From Candidatus Bathyarchaeota archaeon (GTDB lineage Archaea; Thermoproteota; Bathyarchaeia; TCS64), in assembly GCA_018396865.1 (NCBI GenBank), contig JAGTRB010000013.1, positions 1-63,198 on the forward strand: a stretch of 63,198 nt of DNA. The letters run 5' to 3'. The notes under the pieces were generated by a model. That model searched no databases. It saw only the letters and a program-made list of their open reading frames with translations, and was not told where the DNA came from. A program made the translations under genes and the position numbers. Shown here in pieces: positions 1 through 7,266 of the stretch (the stretch's first letter is position 1; each line of letters opens with the position of its first letter).

Positions 1-4
1 AAGA

Positions 5-313
5 GTGGAGATGAAGATGAGGATGATCTCAACTAGGTTGAACCCCCTCCTAGATAGAAGAGAGATCTATTTCGAGATAATAGATGAGTCAACTCCAAGC
101 AGGGACCGGGTAAGAAAAGAGCTGGCTGCTAACTTGAAGGTCGATCTTGAAAGGGTGTGGATCAGAAATCTGAAAACCCAGACTGGAACCCGCAGGACTA
201 TTGGCCGAGCACATGTCTACGAGGAAAGCTCAAGAGGCCTGCAAATAGAGCCGAAATACATAATAAATCGGAATAAGGCTGAGATTGGAAGCAAAGAGGG
301 AGAGGAGGAGTAA
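5..313 (+). CDS. rps24e: 30S ribosomal protein S24e
   Basis: Small-subunit ribosomal protein of the archaeal/eukaryotic type. The protein is 102 residues from GTG at 5; in-frame ATGs at 11 and 17 are equally possible starts, and the true start may lie close to the window edge. The S24e fold is recognisable from the basic strand around residues 40-70, including the TGTRRTIGRAHVY stretch, and the acidic tail ends in a run of Glu. It is followed directly by S27ae with no gap (stop at 313, next ATG at 314), the usual archaeal S24e-S27ae pair. Confidence 0.93.
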   Translation: MEMKMRMISTRLNPLLDRREIYFEIIDESTPSRDRVRKELAANLKVDLERVWIRNLKTQTGTRRTIGRAHVYEESSRGLQIEPKYIINRNKAEIGSKEGEEE

Positions 314-493
314 ATGGCTAGGGATGGAATCTACCGGCTCTACATAATCAAAGATGGAAAACTGGAGAGAAAACTCCCCTTCTGCAACAGGTGTGGTAGG
401 GGCTACTTCATGGCGGATCATGGAGATAGGTACACCTGCGGCCATTGCAGCCTAACCATCTTCAAATCTGAGAAGAAAAGAAGAAGATCCTGA
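314..493 (+). CDS. rps27ae: 30S ribosomal protein S27ae, 59 aa
   Basis: A zinc-ribbon small-subunit ribosomal protein, the archaeal counterpart of the part fused to ubiquitin in eukaryotes. Translating from ATG at 314 gives 59 residues with two CxxC knuckles, C24/C27 (CNRCG) and C42/C45 (CGHC), and a Lys/Arg-rich end. It starts at the base after the S24e stop, so the two are translationally linked. A GGAGGAG sequence at 304-310 is a strong ribosome binding site a few bases before the ATG. Length and zinc ligands match the family. Confidence 0.95.
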   Translation: MARDGIYRLYIIKDGKLERKLPFCNRCGRGYFMADHGDRYTCGHCSLTIFKSEKKRRRS

Positions 494-520
494 GCAACCA
501 ATTGCAGCGTGGATGAAAAT

Positions 521-530
521 CTTATTATAA
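521..530 (+). promoter_or_regulatory. TATA-like element for tRNA-Arg
   Basis: CTTATTATAA, centred about 28 bases before the first base of the mature tRNA, the normal spacing for an archaeal TATA box. Upstream A-rich bases (GAAAAT) could serve as a BRE. Assigned from position and composition only. Confidence 0.55.
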
Positions 531-584
531 TCAGATCGCGACATAGAATTGGAGGGCCCGTGGCCAAGTCAGGAAAAGGCACCG

Positions 585-614
585 AGCCGGGGTACGTTGA
601 GCCTCGGCGTGTAG
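585..614 (+). other. Non-canonical tRNA intron (bulge-helix-bulge type)
   Basis: 30 nt between tRNA positions 29 and 30. The archaeal bulge-helix-bulge fold can be drawn: exon GCAC (579-582 region) pairs with intron GTGT as the central 4-bp helix, flanked by 3-nt bulges CG/A and AG/G at the two splice sites, and the intron closes on itself through GCCGGGG with GCCTCGGC. A one-base slide of both splice sites would give the same mature tRNA, but the 4-bp helix fits only the stated sites. Introns outside 37/38 generally need a heteromeric splicing endonuclease, which fits the TACK archaea. Confidence 0.82.
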
Positions 615-642
615 GCCTTCTAAGCCGGAGATCGAGGGTTCA

Positions 643-661
643 AATCCCCCCGGGCCCGCCA
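643..661 (+). repeat. attL: tRNA-Arg 3' end copy
   Basis: AATCCCCCCGGGCCCGCCA, from the T-loop to the CCA end of the tRNA. The same 19 bases with a single C-to-T change recur at 3870-3888. The integrase gene begins 5 bases after this copy. This is the standard arrangement for an element inserted in a tRNA gene and restoring its 3' end. Confidence 0.85.
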
Positions 662-665
662 CTTT

Positions 666-1937
666 TTGGGTTCGAGTCCTAAATATGGTTGGTTGCTTGC
701 CGATGCTGATGTTAGGCGCTGGTATGAGAATGTTGCCCGTGGCTCCAAAGTTACGGCTGATGTTTACCTCCGCAGGTTTGGGGCCTTTTGTGAGCATTTT
801 AAGACCTCACCTGGGCAGCTTGTCACGTTGAGTGAGAGTGAGCTGTATAACATGCTTTTGGACTATGTTTCGTTTCTCGAGGGGGATGGGTGCGCTGGCA
901 GTTATGTTAAGTCTGCCTTGAAGGCTGTTAAGTCTTGGCTGGCCCATAACGGCATCGACATTCATAGGAAGATCAAGATTAGGGGTGCTGATGACACCCC
1001 GACGCTCCGGGACGAGCGCATCCCCACTCAGCAGGAGCTTCGGCGCATATTCCTATCAGCTGATAAGAAGGCTAGGATTGCGTGCGTATTGGTTGCGCAC
1101 AGCGGGCTTAGATTAATGACTCTGGGCAACTATACGGGGACTGATGGGCTAGGGGTGAGAGATCTTCCGGAAATGCGCGTTGAGGGCAATCAAGTGATCA
1201 TTGAAAGGGCTCCAACAATTATTATCGTTGGGTCTGAATTGAGCAAGGCTGGCCACCAGTACTTCACGTTTCTAAGTGAGGAGGGATGCGAATACTTGAA
1301 GGATTATCTGGAGGAGAGGATGGCTAGGGGCGAGAGGATAACGCCTAACTCGCCGATAATAAGGCCTAAGGTTGCCCCAAAACCATTCATAAGGACTGTT
1401 AACGTTGGGGATATGATTAGGGAGGCAATTAGAGGGGCCGGCTTTAACTGGAGACCATACGTTCTAAGAGCCTACTTTGACACACAGCTTATGATCGCCG
1501 AGTCTAAGGGGCTGATCCTGCGGGACTATAGACAGTTCTTCATGGGTCATAAAGGCGACATTGAAGCACGTTACACCACGAATAAATGTAGGCTTCCGGA
1601 GAGCGTTATCGAGGACATGCGCGAAGCCTATAGAAGAAGCCAAGAATATCTCCAGACAATTACATATGGGATCGGCAGGGAGAGCATAGTTGAGGAGCTA
1701 AAAAGGCACATGCTTTTGGTCGCCGGCTTCACTCCAGAAGAAATCAGCAAACTGGATCTGAGAGGCCTGAGTGATGAGGAGTTCCAAGAGATCATCAGAG
1801 AGAGGCTCATGGCAGGTGGGGAAGACTGCGTTCAAAGGGTTGTGAGCTTAGAGGAGGTTGATAAATATTTGCGAACGGGCTGGCTATATGTGGCCTCGCT
1901 GCCTGATGGAAGAGTAATCATCAAGAAGCCTGGCTAA
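666..1937 (+). CDS. int: Tyrosine recombinase / integrase, 423 aa
   Basis: Site-specific recombinase, probably acting at the tRNA-Arg site it lies beside. The N-terminal ~100 residues form a core-binding domain (RRWYENVARGS onwards). The catalytic domain shows R149 in HSGLRL, R268 in YVLRAY, H295 in FMGHKG and the nucleophile Y303 in ARYTTNK, so the main catalytic set is complete; the usual His of box II is replaced in YVLR. A C-terminal tail of about 100 residues is predicted helical. The start is taken as TTG at 666, just outside attL; a downstream in-frame TTG at 693 is possible. The gene reads towards the element interior. Confidence 0.9.
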   Translation: MGSSPKYGWLLADADVRRWYENVARGSKVTADVYLRRFGAFCEHFKTSPGQLVTLSESELYNMLLDYVSFLEGDGCAGSYVKSALKAVKSWLAHNGIDIHRKIKIRGADDTPTLRDERIPTQQELRRIFLSADKKARIACVLVAHSGLRLMTLGNYTGTDGLGVRDLPEMRVEGNQVIIERAPTIIIVGSELSKAGHQYFTFLSEEGCEYLKDYLEERMARGERITPNSPIIRPKVAPKPFIRTVNVGDMIREAIRGAGFNWRPYVLRAYFDTQLMIAESKGLILRDYRQFFMGHKGDIEARYTTNKCRLPESVIEDMREAYRRSQEYLQTITYGIGRESIVEELKRHMLLVAGFTPEEISKLDLRGLSDEEFQEIIRERLMAGGEDCVQRVVSLEEVDKYLRTGWLYVASLPDGRVIIKKPG

Positions 1938-1970
1938 TCAAACCTATATACAAGCACCTTGACCTCCTCA

Positions 1971-2216
1971 CTATAAGCACCTAAGGGGTCTAGCTTCAAC
2001 ATTAACCGTTACAAGCTCCAGCTTCTTAACCCAAAGCCTAACAGCCTCATGACTACATGGAACCACTCGCAGAACATAGGTTATGTCCCGATAGCTCAAA
2101 CCAGCCATATACAGCAGAACAGCCCTAACCTTCAACTGCAACGAAAACCTATTACGCCTGAATAAGCCACTATCCCTAAGGGCTTTGAGAAGCCACCTGA
2201 TGAAGATCACCTCCAA
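1971..2216 (-). pseudogene. Transposase N-terminal remnant
   Basis: An 81-residue minus-strand reading frame with a helix-turn-helix typical of archaeal DDE transposases: KVRAVLLYMAGLSYRDITYVLR, then SHEAVRLWVKKL. Only this N-terminal DNA-binding part is present; no DDE catalytic region follows before the integrase 3' end at 1937. I see no terminal inverted repeats. It is most simply the stump of an insertion sequence that was deleted inside the element. IS family is not certain (IS6-like or similar). Confidence 0.6.
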
Positions 2217-2316
2217 AAGCGGCTTCTCAAAGCTCCTCTAAAAACATGACAGTATCTTAGGTGGGAGAAGTAAGTGTTATTAGGATGTGTTTGTATTCGT
2301 TTATTTGGGTGGTTTT

Positions 2317-2490
2317 TTGGGTGAAACGGTTTTGGAGAAGGTTGAGGAGATCGGTAGGAAGCTTGATGAGTTGAGGGATTTTCTTGAGGATGTTTTTCTA
2401 ACTGCTGAGGAGTGCGTGTTGCTTAAAGAGGTTGATGAGATAATCAAGGAGAAGCGTTTTAACGAGTTGAAGCCTCTCGATGAAGTTTAA
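2317..2490 (+). CDS. Probable antitoxin of a RelBE/ParDE-type pair
   Basis: A short, acidic, helical protein of 57 residues from TTG at 2317; a start at GTG 2287 would add ten hydrophobic residues that look unlike coding sequence for this family. GGTGG at 2307-2311 supports the later start. Helical segments such as VEEIGRKLDELRDFLEDVF and AEECVLLKEVDEIIKE fit an archaeal antitoxin. It overlaps the toxin gene by 11 bases (2480-2490), the normal coupling of such pairs. No DNA-binding motif can be named with confidence; the role rests mainly on the neighbour. Confidence 0.65.
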   Translation: MGETVLEKVEEIGRKLDELRDFLEDVFLTAEECVLLKEVDEIIKEKRFNELKPLDEV

Positions 2491-2740
2491 AGTTTTCCTC
2501 CATAAAAAGGCAGATGAATTTTTAAAGAGAATCAGCCTTGAAGACAAGCAGCGCATAGTCGACAAGCTTAAACAGCTGGAGGATTTTCCAGCTATTAAAC
2601 TTGACATAGTTAAAATTGCAGGTGAGGCAAACACTTTCAGGCTACGCGTAGGAAAATACCGAGCACTATTCAAAGTCTACGAACAAGAAAAAATAATAGT
2701 CGTCGCCAAAATAGACACCCGAAAAAAGATTTATCAATAG
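2480..2740 (+). CDS. relE: RelE/ParE-family toxin, 86 aa
   Basis: Predicted ribosome-dependent mRNA interferase or gyrase-type toxin. The sequence has the family layout: an N-terminal strand KFKVFLHKKADEFLKRI, a Lys/Gln-rich two-helix part, then the signature strands FRLRVGKYRALFKVY and a final IDTRKKIYQ, matching the common RVGxYR and hRxxIY patterns. The usual basic catalytic residues (R in LRVGKYR and RKK near the end) are present. It is encoded right after and overlapping the putative antitoxin. In a mobile element such a pair may stabilise inheritance. Confidence 0.85.
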   Translation: MKFKVFLHKKADEFLKRISLEDKQRIVDKLKQLEDFPAIKLDIVKIAGEANTFRLRVGKYRALFKVYEQEKIIVVAKIDTRKKIYQ

Positions 2741-2817
2741 CAACCTAAAATTCAAATTTCATAACGAACGTGAAATATAATTTTCCGTTAGTTGCAGCTA
2801 AACGACATTGTTTTGTA

Positions 2818-3602
2818 TTATGGTGGTGTTAGCCATGGTTCTGCCTGCTCGCGGTATGTTTGTCTCCAGCTTTCTCTGCTCTTGTTTATGTAGGCGCGTA
2901 ATTGCTCGGGCAGCTTGTGGCCCATCCAGAATTCTACGTAGAGCGGATCCACTTTGTGGTCGCTTAGGAACGTGCGGAAAGCTGCTCTCAACGAGTGGGG
3001 GCTGTAGGGGTTTCTTCCCTTAAACGCACCTGCGAATTTCTGGGCGGTCTTGCGGAAATACGCATGCACGGTTCTTGCGGTCACGTTGAAGATTGACGAT
3101 GTATCCTCAAGCTTTCGGCTTGACAAATGCTCCTTAAGGAGCTTAACAGCCCAGCCTCCGAGAAATGTCATGAAACGAACGCCGGTTTTCCTCCTATAGC
3201 CAAGTCGAGACATAAGGGCGTAACTCCCTTTTCAAGCTCTTCCCTAATGTCGCCGTATGTTAGGGTTAGCAAGTCAGATAGGCTTAGACCGCTTTGGAGG
3301 ATAGAGGCGGCAATACTCCTATACATTGGCTTGTCCATGGCGGCTATGAACTCGCCTATCTCCGCTAAAGTCCAGGGATGCTTCTTGTATACTGGCTGTG
3401 TTGGTGGAAGACGCACATAACGCAGGCTTATGGGCACATCATAATATTTGGCTAGGCTTTGGACAGCCCCAACATAAACCCTAACAGTCTTTGGCGCATA
3501 GCCGCGATTACTAAGCCAGACCACAAAACCATTCAAAACCTCAGTAGCTACGTGCCTCCTTTCACGCCTAGGCAAAAGCCTATCCCGCTCAACCCGATCC
3601 AA
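2818..3602 (-). pseudogene. Second tyrosine recombinase, frameshifted
   Basis: Two overlapping minus-strand frames together make one recombinase. 3602-3168 encodes the core-binding domain and the start of the catalytic domain; 3213-2818 continues with RRKTGVRFMTF, then HSLRAAFRTFL (H-x-x-R), MGHK and the nucleophile Tyr in RAYINKS. The reading frame changes by one base in the overlap, near a GGAGGAAAACC run around 3190. In the first part the expected box I Arg is Ser (SGLSLSDLL), a variant I recall in some archaeal recombinases. It may be a decayed integrase from an earlier insertion, a sequencing error, or a programmed shift; decay is the simplest reading. Confidence 0.75.
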
Positions 3603-4119
3603 AAAATCCCTTAAACACCCTTAACCAACATAGAACTGCTCAAAAAGCTTTAACCCTCGACCATAAACATTACGGGTGCTAGCCCTCAAAACCGAAAGAA
3701 AACCTGTTAAATTCGCATCATCCGACCACCACAAACACAACACCAGTAACTATTTCTGCCCAAGACATTAAAACCACAACGATGGATGAGCAATGGAAAA
3801 TGCCTAAGGCAAACCTGTTAACCATTCTAAAATTAAAGGGCAGTAAGGACTTGAACCCATTTTAGTATGAATCCCCTCGGGCCCGCCAGAGGTTGCCATT
3901 CAAAATTGATTTATTTGAATAGCTCATCGATCTTTATAATTTTATCCTACTTGTTTTCTTCATTGTGTGATTCCACATCCAAGTCATCTTACATACACCA
4001 TGTAAAAATTAAGACACATTAAATAATAAACATCTATTATAGGATTTATTTAATAATATCAAAAAATTCCTTTTTGGTTAATTAAGAGAAGGATAAAAAA
4101 ATAAATATATATTGTGCCA
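3603..4119. other. Element end and AT-rich spacer, no gene seen
   Basis: 3603-3869 is the right end of the integrated element, with no convincing reading frame. 3889-4119 is chromosomal, very AT-rich, with runs such as AATAATAAACATC and TTATTTAATAATATC and no recognisable gene. It separates the element from the convergent end of the GH3 gene. I see no tRNA or stable hairpin beyond attR. Confidence 0.6.
3870..3888 (+). repeat. attR: distal copy of the tRNA-Arg 3' end
   Basis: AATCCCCTCGGGCCCGCCA, identical to 643-661 except for one T. This would be the displaced 3' end of the host tRNA gene. The identity stops at the CCA: downstream GAGGTTGCC differs from CTTTTTGGG after the first copy. Confidence 0.85.
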
Positions 4120-6384
4120 TCATAATACTTCGAATTTTCCTCTTAGCCGTATATCTTCTGACGAACTACCTATCATGACTTCAAATTCCCCCTGCTCCAC
4201 TACTAAATTCATGTTCAGGTCATAAAAGGAAAGATCCTCCGGGCCTATGTTGAATTCTACGGTCTTCTCCTCACCTGGTTCAAGTGTTACTCTTTTGAAC
4301 CCCTTAAGCTCTTTAATCGGTCTAGCTAAACTTGCTAAATTATCGTGTAGATAAAGTTGAACCACTTCATCCCCTCTACGCTGACCAATATTCTTTACAT
4401 CCACTCCAACTTTTAATTTTCTATTAGGGGTTATCCTTTCAGGAGTAATCCTCAAGTTACTATATTCAAAGCTTGTATAGCTCAGCCCGTAGCCGAATGG
4501 GAACAAGGCTTGCGTCCCTCTTAAATCTACATAATCATATACTCTGCCCGAGGGTTTAGGATTATAATATAGGGGCAGCTGTCCAGCAATTTTGGGAAAT
4601 GTTATGGGGAGTTTTCCACCAGGATTATAATAGCCGAATAAGACATCTGCTATTGCGTTTCCACCTTCTTCACCTGGATACCATGCTTCAACAATCGCGT
4701 TAACAAGATCCATCCATTTAAGCATCGTTATTGCACTTCCATTTATAAGAACAACAATTGTAGGAACACTTAGATCACATACTTCCATTATTAAATCTTC
4801 CTGAACTCCAGGTAAGTCAAGATCACATCTATCTCTTTGTTCACCTTCTGTTTCCGGCACCGAGTTTCCCATGAACATTATTATTACATCTGAGTTTTTT
4901 GCCACCTTTAATGCTTCCTTAAATCCCTCTTTTGATTTTCCACTTAAGCTACAGCCTTCTGCATAATAAGTTTTGGTGCTTCCAATAATATTATTTCTGA
5001 TCCCTTCTAAAGGTGTAACCACTTTCACACCATAACCACTATACCCTCCAAGTCTCATAACTGCCGCATTTGGTCCTAGAACCGCAATCGATCTTAAGTT
5101 TTTAGTTAGGGGTAATATTCCATCATTTTTTAACAGGACGATCCCCTGCCTTGCAGCTTCTAAGGCTAGTTGTCTATGTTCCCTGCAATCACATATCTTC
5201 TCAGCATAATTAGGATCAATAAACGGATCTTCAATTAAGCCTAGCCAGAATTTAGCCCTTAAAACGCTCTTAACAGCCTCATTGATAATTTCCTCTGAGA
5301 TTTTTCCCTCTTTAACTAGTTCAGGAAGGTGCTCGAAACAATCCGACTCCGGAAGCTCGACATGAAGTCCTGCTTCTAAAGCCTTTTTAGCAGCATCCAT
5401 TTTTGTTCCAGCAACACCATGATGCGTTATCAAACCAATAACGGATGTATAGTCCGAGACTACAAATCCCTTAAATCCCCATTCTTTTCTAAGAATTTCA
5501 ATTAAAAGCCACCTATTACATGAGCATGGGATCCCATCTATAGAGTTGTAGGCTGCCATAATCGATAGTGCCCCACCCTTCTGGATGGACGCTTTAAATG
5601 CTGGGAAATAAATCTCCCTAAGAAGCCTTTCTGAGAGGTTTATTGCATTGCTATCTCTCCCCCCATCTCCAACGAAGTTTGCGGCAAAATGCTTGGGGGT
5701 ACATATCACTCCCTGGCTCTGAACCCCCTTGATATAGGCAACGGCCATAGATGAGGCTAGATATGGATCTTCTCCATAGGTTTCTTCTGTTCTCCCACAT
5801 CTCGGGTCTCTGGCTATATTAATTGTGGGGGAGAGAAGTTGGTGAATTCCATGAGCCCTAGACTCCTTACCAATAGCAGCCCCTATCTTTTCAACCAACT
5901 CTGGATTCCACGAGCTGGCTAACGCTATAGATTGTGGAAATATGGTGCATCCCCTGGCCATACATCCATGTAAGCCTTCATCATGAATTATTATGGGTAT
6001 TTTATAACTTGTATTCTCAAGGATGAACCTTTGAATCTCGTTATGTAACTCCGCAGCTTCTCTCGGAGGAAAGGAGCGTAAAATTATGCTTAACATACCA
6101 ATGTTCCTATCTTTCTCTAAAATCTCCTTCCAATGTTCCCTAACATATGTTGATGTGGTTTTGTCATAAAATTCCCTGTCAGCAAAGAATGTAGCGAATA
6201 TTAAGTCAATGAATCTCTGCCTCTTCTCTTGTGGAACCATTCTGAAAAAATCATATATCTGCTTTCCCGGTATAAGCCATTTAGCTCTTAACTGTGTAAT
6301 TTTTTCTTCTATAGTCATTTTGGCAAGAACGTCCTCTACTTTTTTCTCGATATCTGAATCCAATTTTATAACACACTCATCCAT
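4120..6384 (-). CDS. Glycoside hydrolase family 3 (beta-glucosidase/xylosidase type)
   Basis: A 754-residue exo-acting glycosidase. The N-terminal TIM barrel has ARDPRCGRTEETYGEDP (191-207), KHF (231-233) and the nucleophile D311 in VVSDYTSV. The alpha/beta sandwich follows (QGIVLLKNDGILPL, then ETEGEQRDRCDLDLPG), and the end is a fibronectin III-like domain (VKNIGQRRGDEVVQLYL). No signal peptide is seen, so it should act on imported oligosaccharides in the cytoplasm. The substrate cannot be fixed from sequence. It stands alone in AT-rich flanks and its codons are more AT-rich than the neighbours, which hints at acquisition by transfer. Confidence 0.93.
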   Translation of the reverse strand: MDECVIKLDSDIEKKVEDVLAKMTIEEKITQLRAKWLIPGKQIYDFFRMVPQEKRQRFIDLIFATFFADREFYDKTTSTYVREHWKEILEKDRNIGMLSIILRSFPPREAAELHNEIQRFILENTSYKIPIIIHDEGLHGCMARGCTIFPQSIALASSWNPELVEKIGAAIGKESRAHGIHQLLSPTINIARDPRCGRTEETYGEDPYLASSMAVAYIKGVQSQGVICTPKHFAANFVGDGGRDSNAINLSERLLREIYFPAFKASIQKGGALSIMAAYNSIDGIPCSCNRWLLIEILRKEWGFKGFVVSDYTSVIGLITHHGVAGTKMDAAKKALEAGLHVELPESDCFEHLPELVKEGKISEEIINEAVKSVLRAKFWLGLIEDPFIDPNYAEKICDCREHRQLALEAARQGIVLLKNDGILPLTKNLRSIAVLGPNAAVMRLGGYSGYGVKVVTPLEGIRNNIIGSTKTYYAEGCSLSGKSKEGFKEALKVAKNSDVIIMFMGNSVPETEGEQRDRCDLDLPGVQEDLIMEVCDLSVPTIVVLINGSAITMLKWMDLVNAIVEAWYPGEEGGNAIADVLFGYYNPGGKLPITFPKIAGQLPLYYNPKPSGRVYDYVDLRGTQALFPFGYGLSYTSFEYSNLRITPERITPNRKLKVGVDVKNIGQRRGDEVVQLYLHDNLASLARPIKELKGFKRVTLEPGEEKTVEFNIGPEDLSFYDLNMNLVVEQGEFEVMIGSSSEDIRLRGKFEVL

Positions 6385-6590
6385 ATTGATTTCACGATTT
6401 AATTTTATTTAAAAATTTTGCTTAAAACCCTTATTTTCAGAAATTTGATTCTACTTCTTATACTAGTTTTATCCATAAATAAAGGCACCATGAATAGCTG
6501 TGTCTGCGGCCCGCCTCTCGAAGAGATTTGACGATTAGATAAGCCTTTAAATGATTTATTATTGTTAATGAGGGGTTTGAGGGGATTTTA

Positions 6591-7160
6591 ATGGAAGACG
6601 TCTTGAGGGTGTTCTTAGCAGTGGACTTCCCGGATGGAGATGCAAAGAGAAGAGTAATAAAGGTCCAGGAGTCGCTATTCGAGACCGATGCAGACATCAA
6701 ACCCGTTGAGCCGGAGAACCTTCACATAACCTTACGTTTTCTAGGAGAGATCGAGAAAGATCTTGTCGAGAGGGTAAAGGTGGAGCTCACAAAGATCAGT
6801 TTTCAGCCCTTTAATGTCCTCTTTGAGGGGGTTGGGGTCTTCCCTGACCTCAAGAGGATAAACGTAGTTTGGATAGGGATCGTTGAGGGTAATGTCGAGC
6901 TTCTAGACCTTTATGGAAAGATAAATCAGGCACTCGCTAGGTGCGGTCTACCCCCTGAGAGGAGGGGCTTCTCCCCCCATCTCACGATCGCACGTGTCCG
7001 CTCAAGGAAAAACATAGAGAAACTATCTAGGAGAGTTGTGGAGTTGAGGGATGTTAAAGTAGGGGGTTTTGTAGTCGACTCGTTTAAATTGAAGAAGAGC
7101 ACCTTGACACCGAGAGGGCCCATTTACAATACCCTTCTAGAGGTCCCAGCATTAAAATAG
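6591..7160 (+). CDS. thpR: RNA 2',3'-cyclic phosphodiesterase
   Basis: LigT/ThpR member of the 2H phosphoesterase superfamily, expected to open 2',3'-cyclic phosphates on RNA ends. Both HxTx motifs are present: HITL at H45/T47 and HLTI at H130/T132. The 189-residue length is normal. In many archaea the gene precedes the CCA-adding enzyme; here the next gene is a transporter instead. ATG at 6591 follows GAGGGG, a good ribosome binding site. RNA end processing also appears at 38153 (RtcA). Confidence 0.92.
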   Translation: MEDVLRVFLAVDFPDGDAKRRVIKVQESLFETDADIKPVEPENLHITLRFLGEIEKDLVERVKVELTKISFQPFNVLFEGVGVFPDLKRINVVWIGIVEGNVELLDLYGKINQALARCGLPPERRGFSPHLTIARVRSRKNIEKLSRRVVELRDVKVGGFVVDSFKLKKSTLTPRGPIYNTLLEVPALK

Positions 7161-7266
7161 CTCTTCTTATCTCATAAACCTTTTAAGTGGGTTCTATAGG
7201 GTTCCTTCTCAATAATCTCTTCATTCTATTTAGAGGCGATGAGGATGAGAGGGGAGGGGAGAGGGG

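Larger units (their letters stand above)
554..661 (+). tRNA. tRNA-Arg(UCU) with a 30-nt intron at position 29/30
   Basis: Exon 1 is 554-584 and exon 2 is 615-658, with the CCA end encoded at 659-661. The acceptor GGGCCCG pairs with CGGGCCC and G73 is the discriminator. Removing 585-614 gives a perfect 5-bp anticodon stem, CCGGC/GCCGG, around the loop CTTCTAA, so the anticodon is UCU at 619-621. Without this removal the anticodon stem cannot form. The variable loop is AGATC and the T-loop is TTCAAAT; the T-stem holds one A50/C64 mismatch. The 3' end of the gene is the attachment site of the integrated element that follows. Confidence 0.9.
643..3888 (+). mobile_element. Integrated mini-element in tRNA-Arg(UCU), about 3.2 kb
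   Basis: The element is bounded by 19-bp direct repeats of the tRNA 3' end (18 of 19 identical). Its cargo in order is a tyrosine integrase next to attL, a transposase remnant on the minus strand, a RelE-type toxin with its probable antitoxin, and a second tyrosine recombinase on the minus strand broken by a frameshift. The integrase gene is intact after integration, so this is not the SSV type in which the gene is split. No replication or capsid gene is seen. It may be a satellite, a decayed plasmid, or two successive insertions at one site, since each end carries a recombinase. Confidence 0.85.

Noticed and set aside
531-797. Minus-strand reading frame across the tRNA-Arg gene.
   Set aside because: It contains GGFEPSISGLEG, a translated tRNA, and lies over the tRNA and the integrase start.
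2808-3420. Plus-strand reading frames opposite the second recombinase.
   Set aside because: Cys- and Arg-rich shadows of the minus-strand recombinase, which shows real catalytic motifs.
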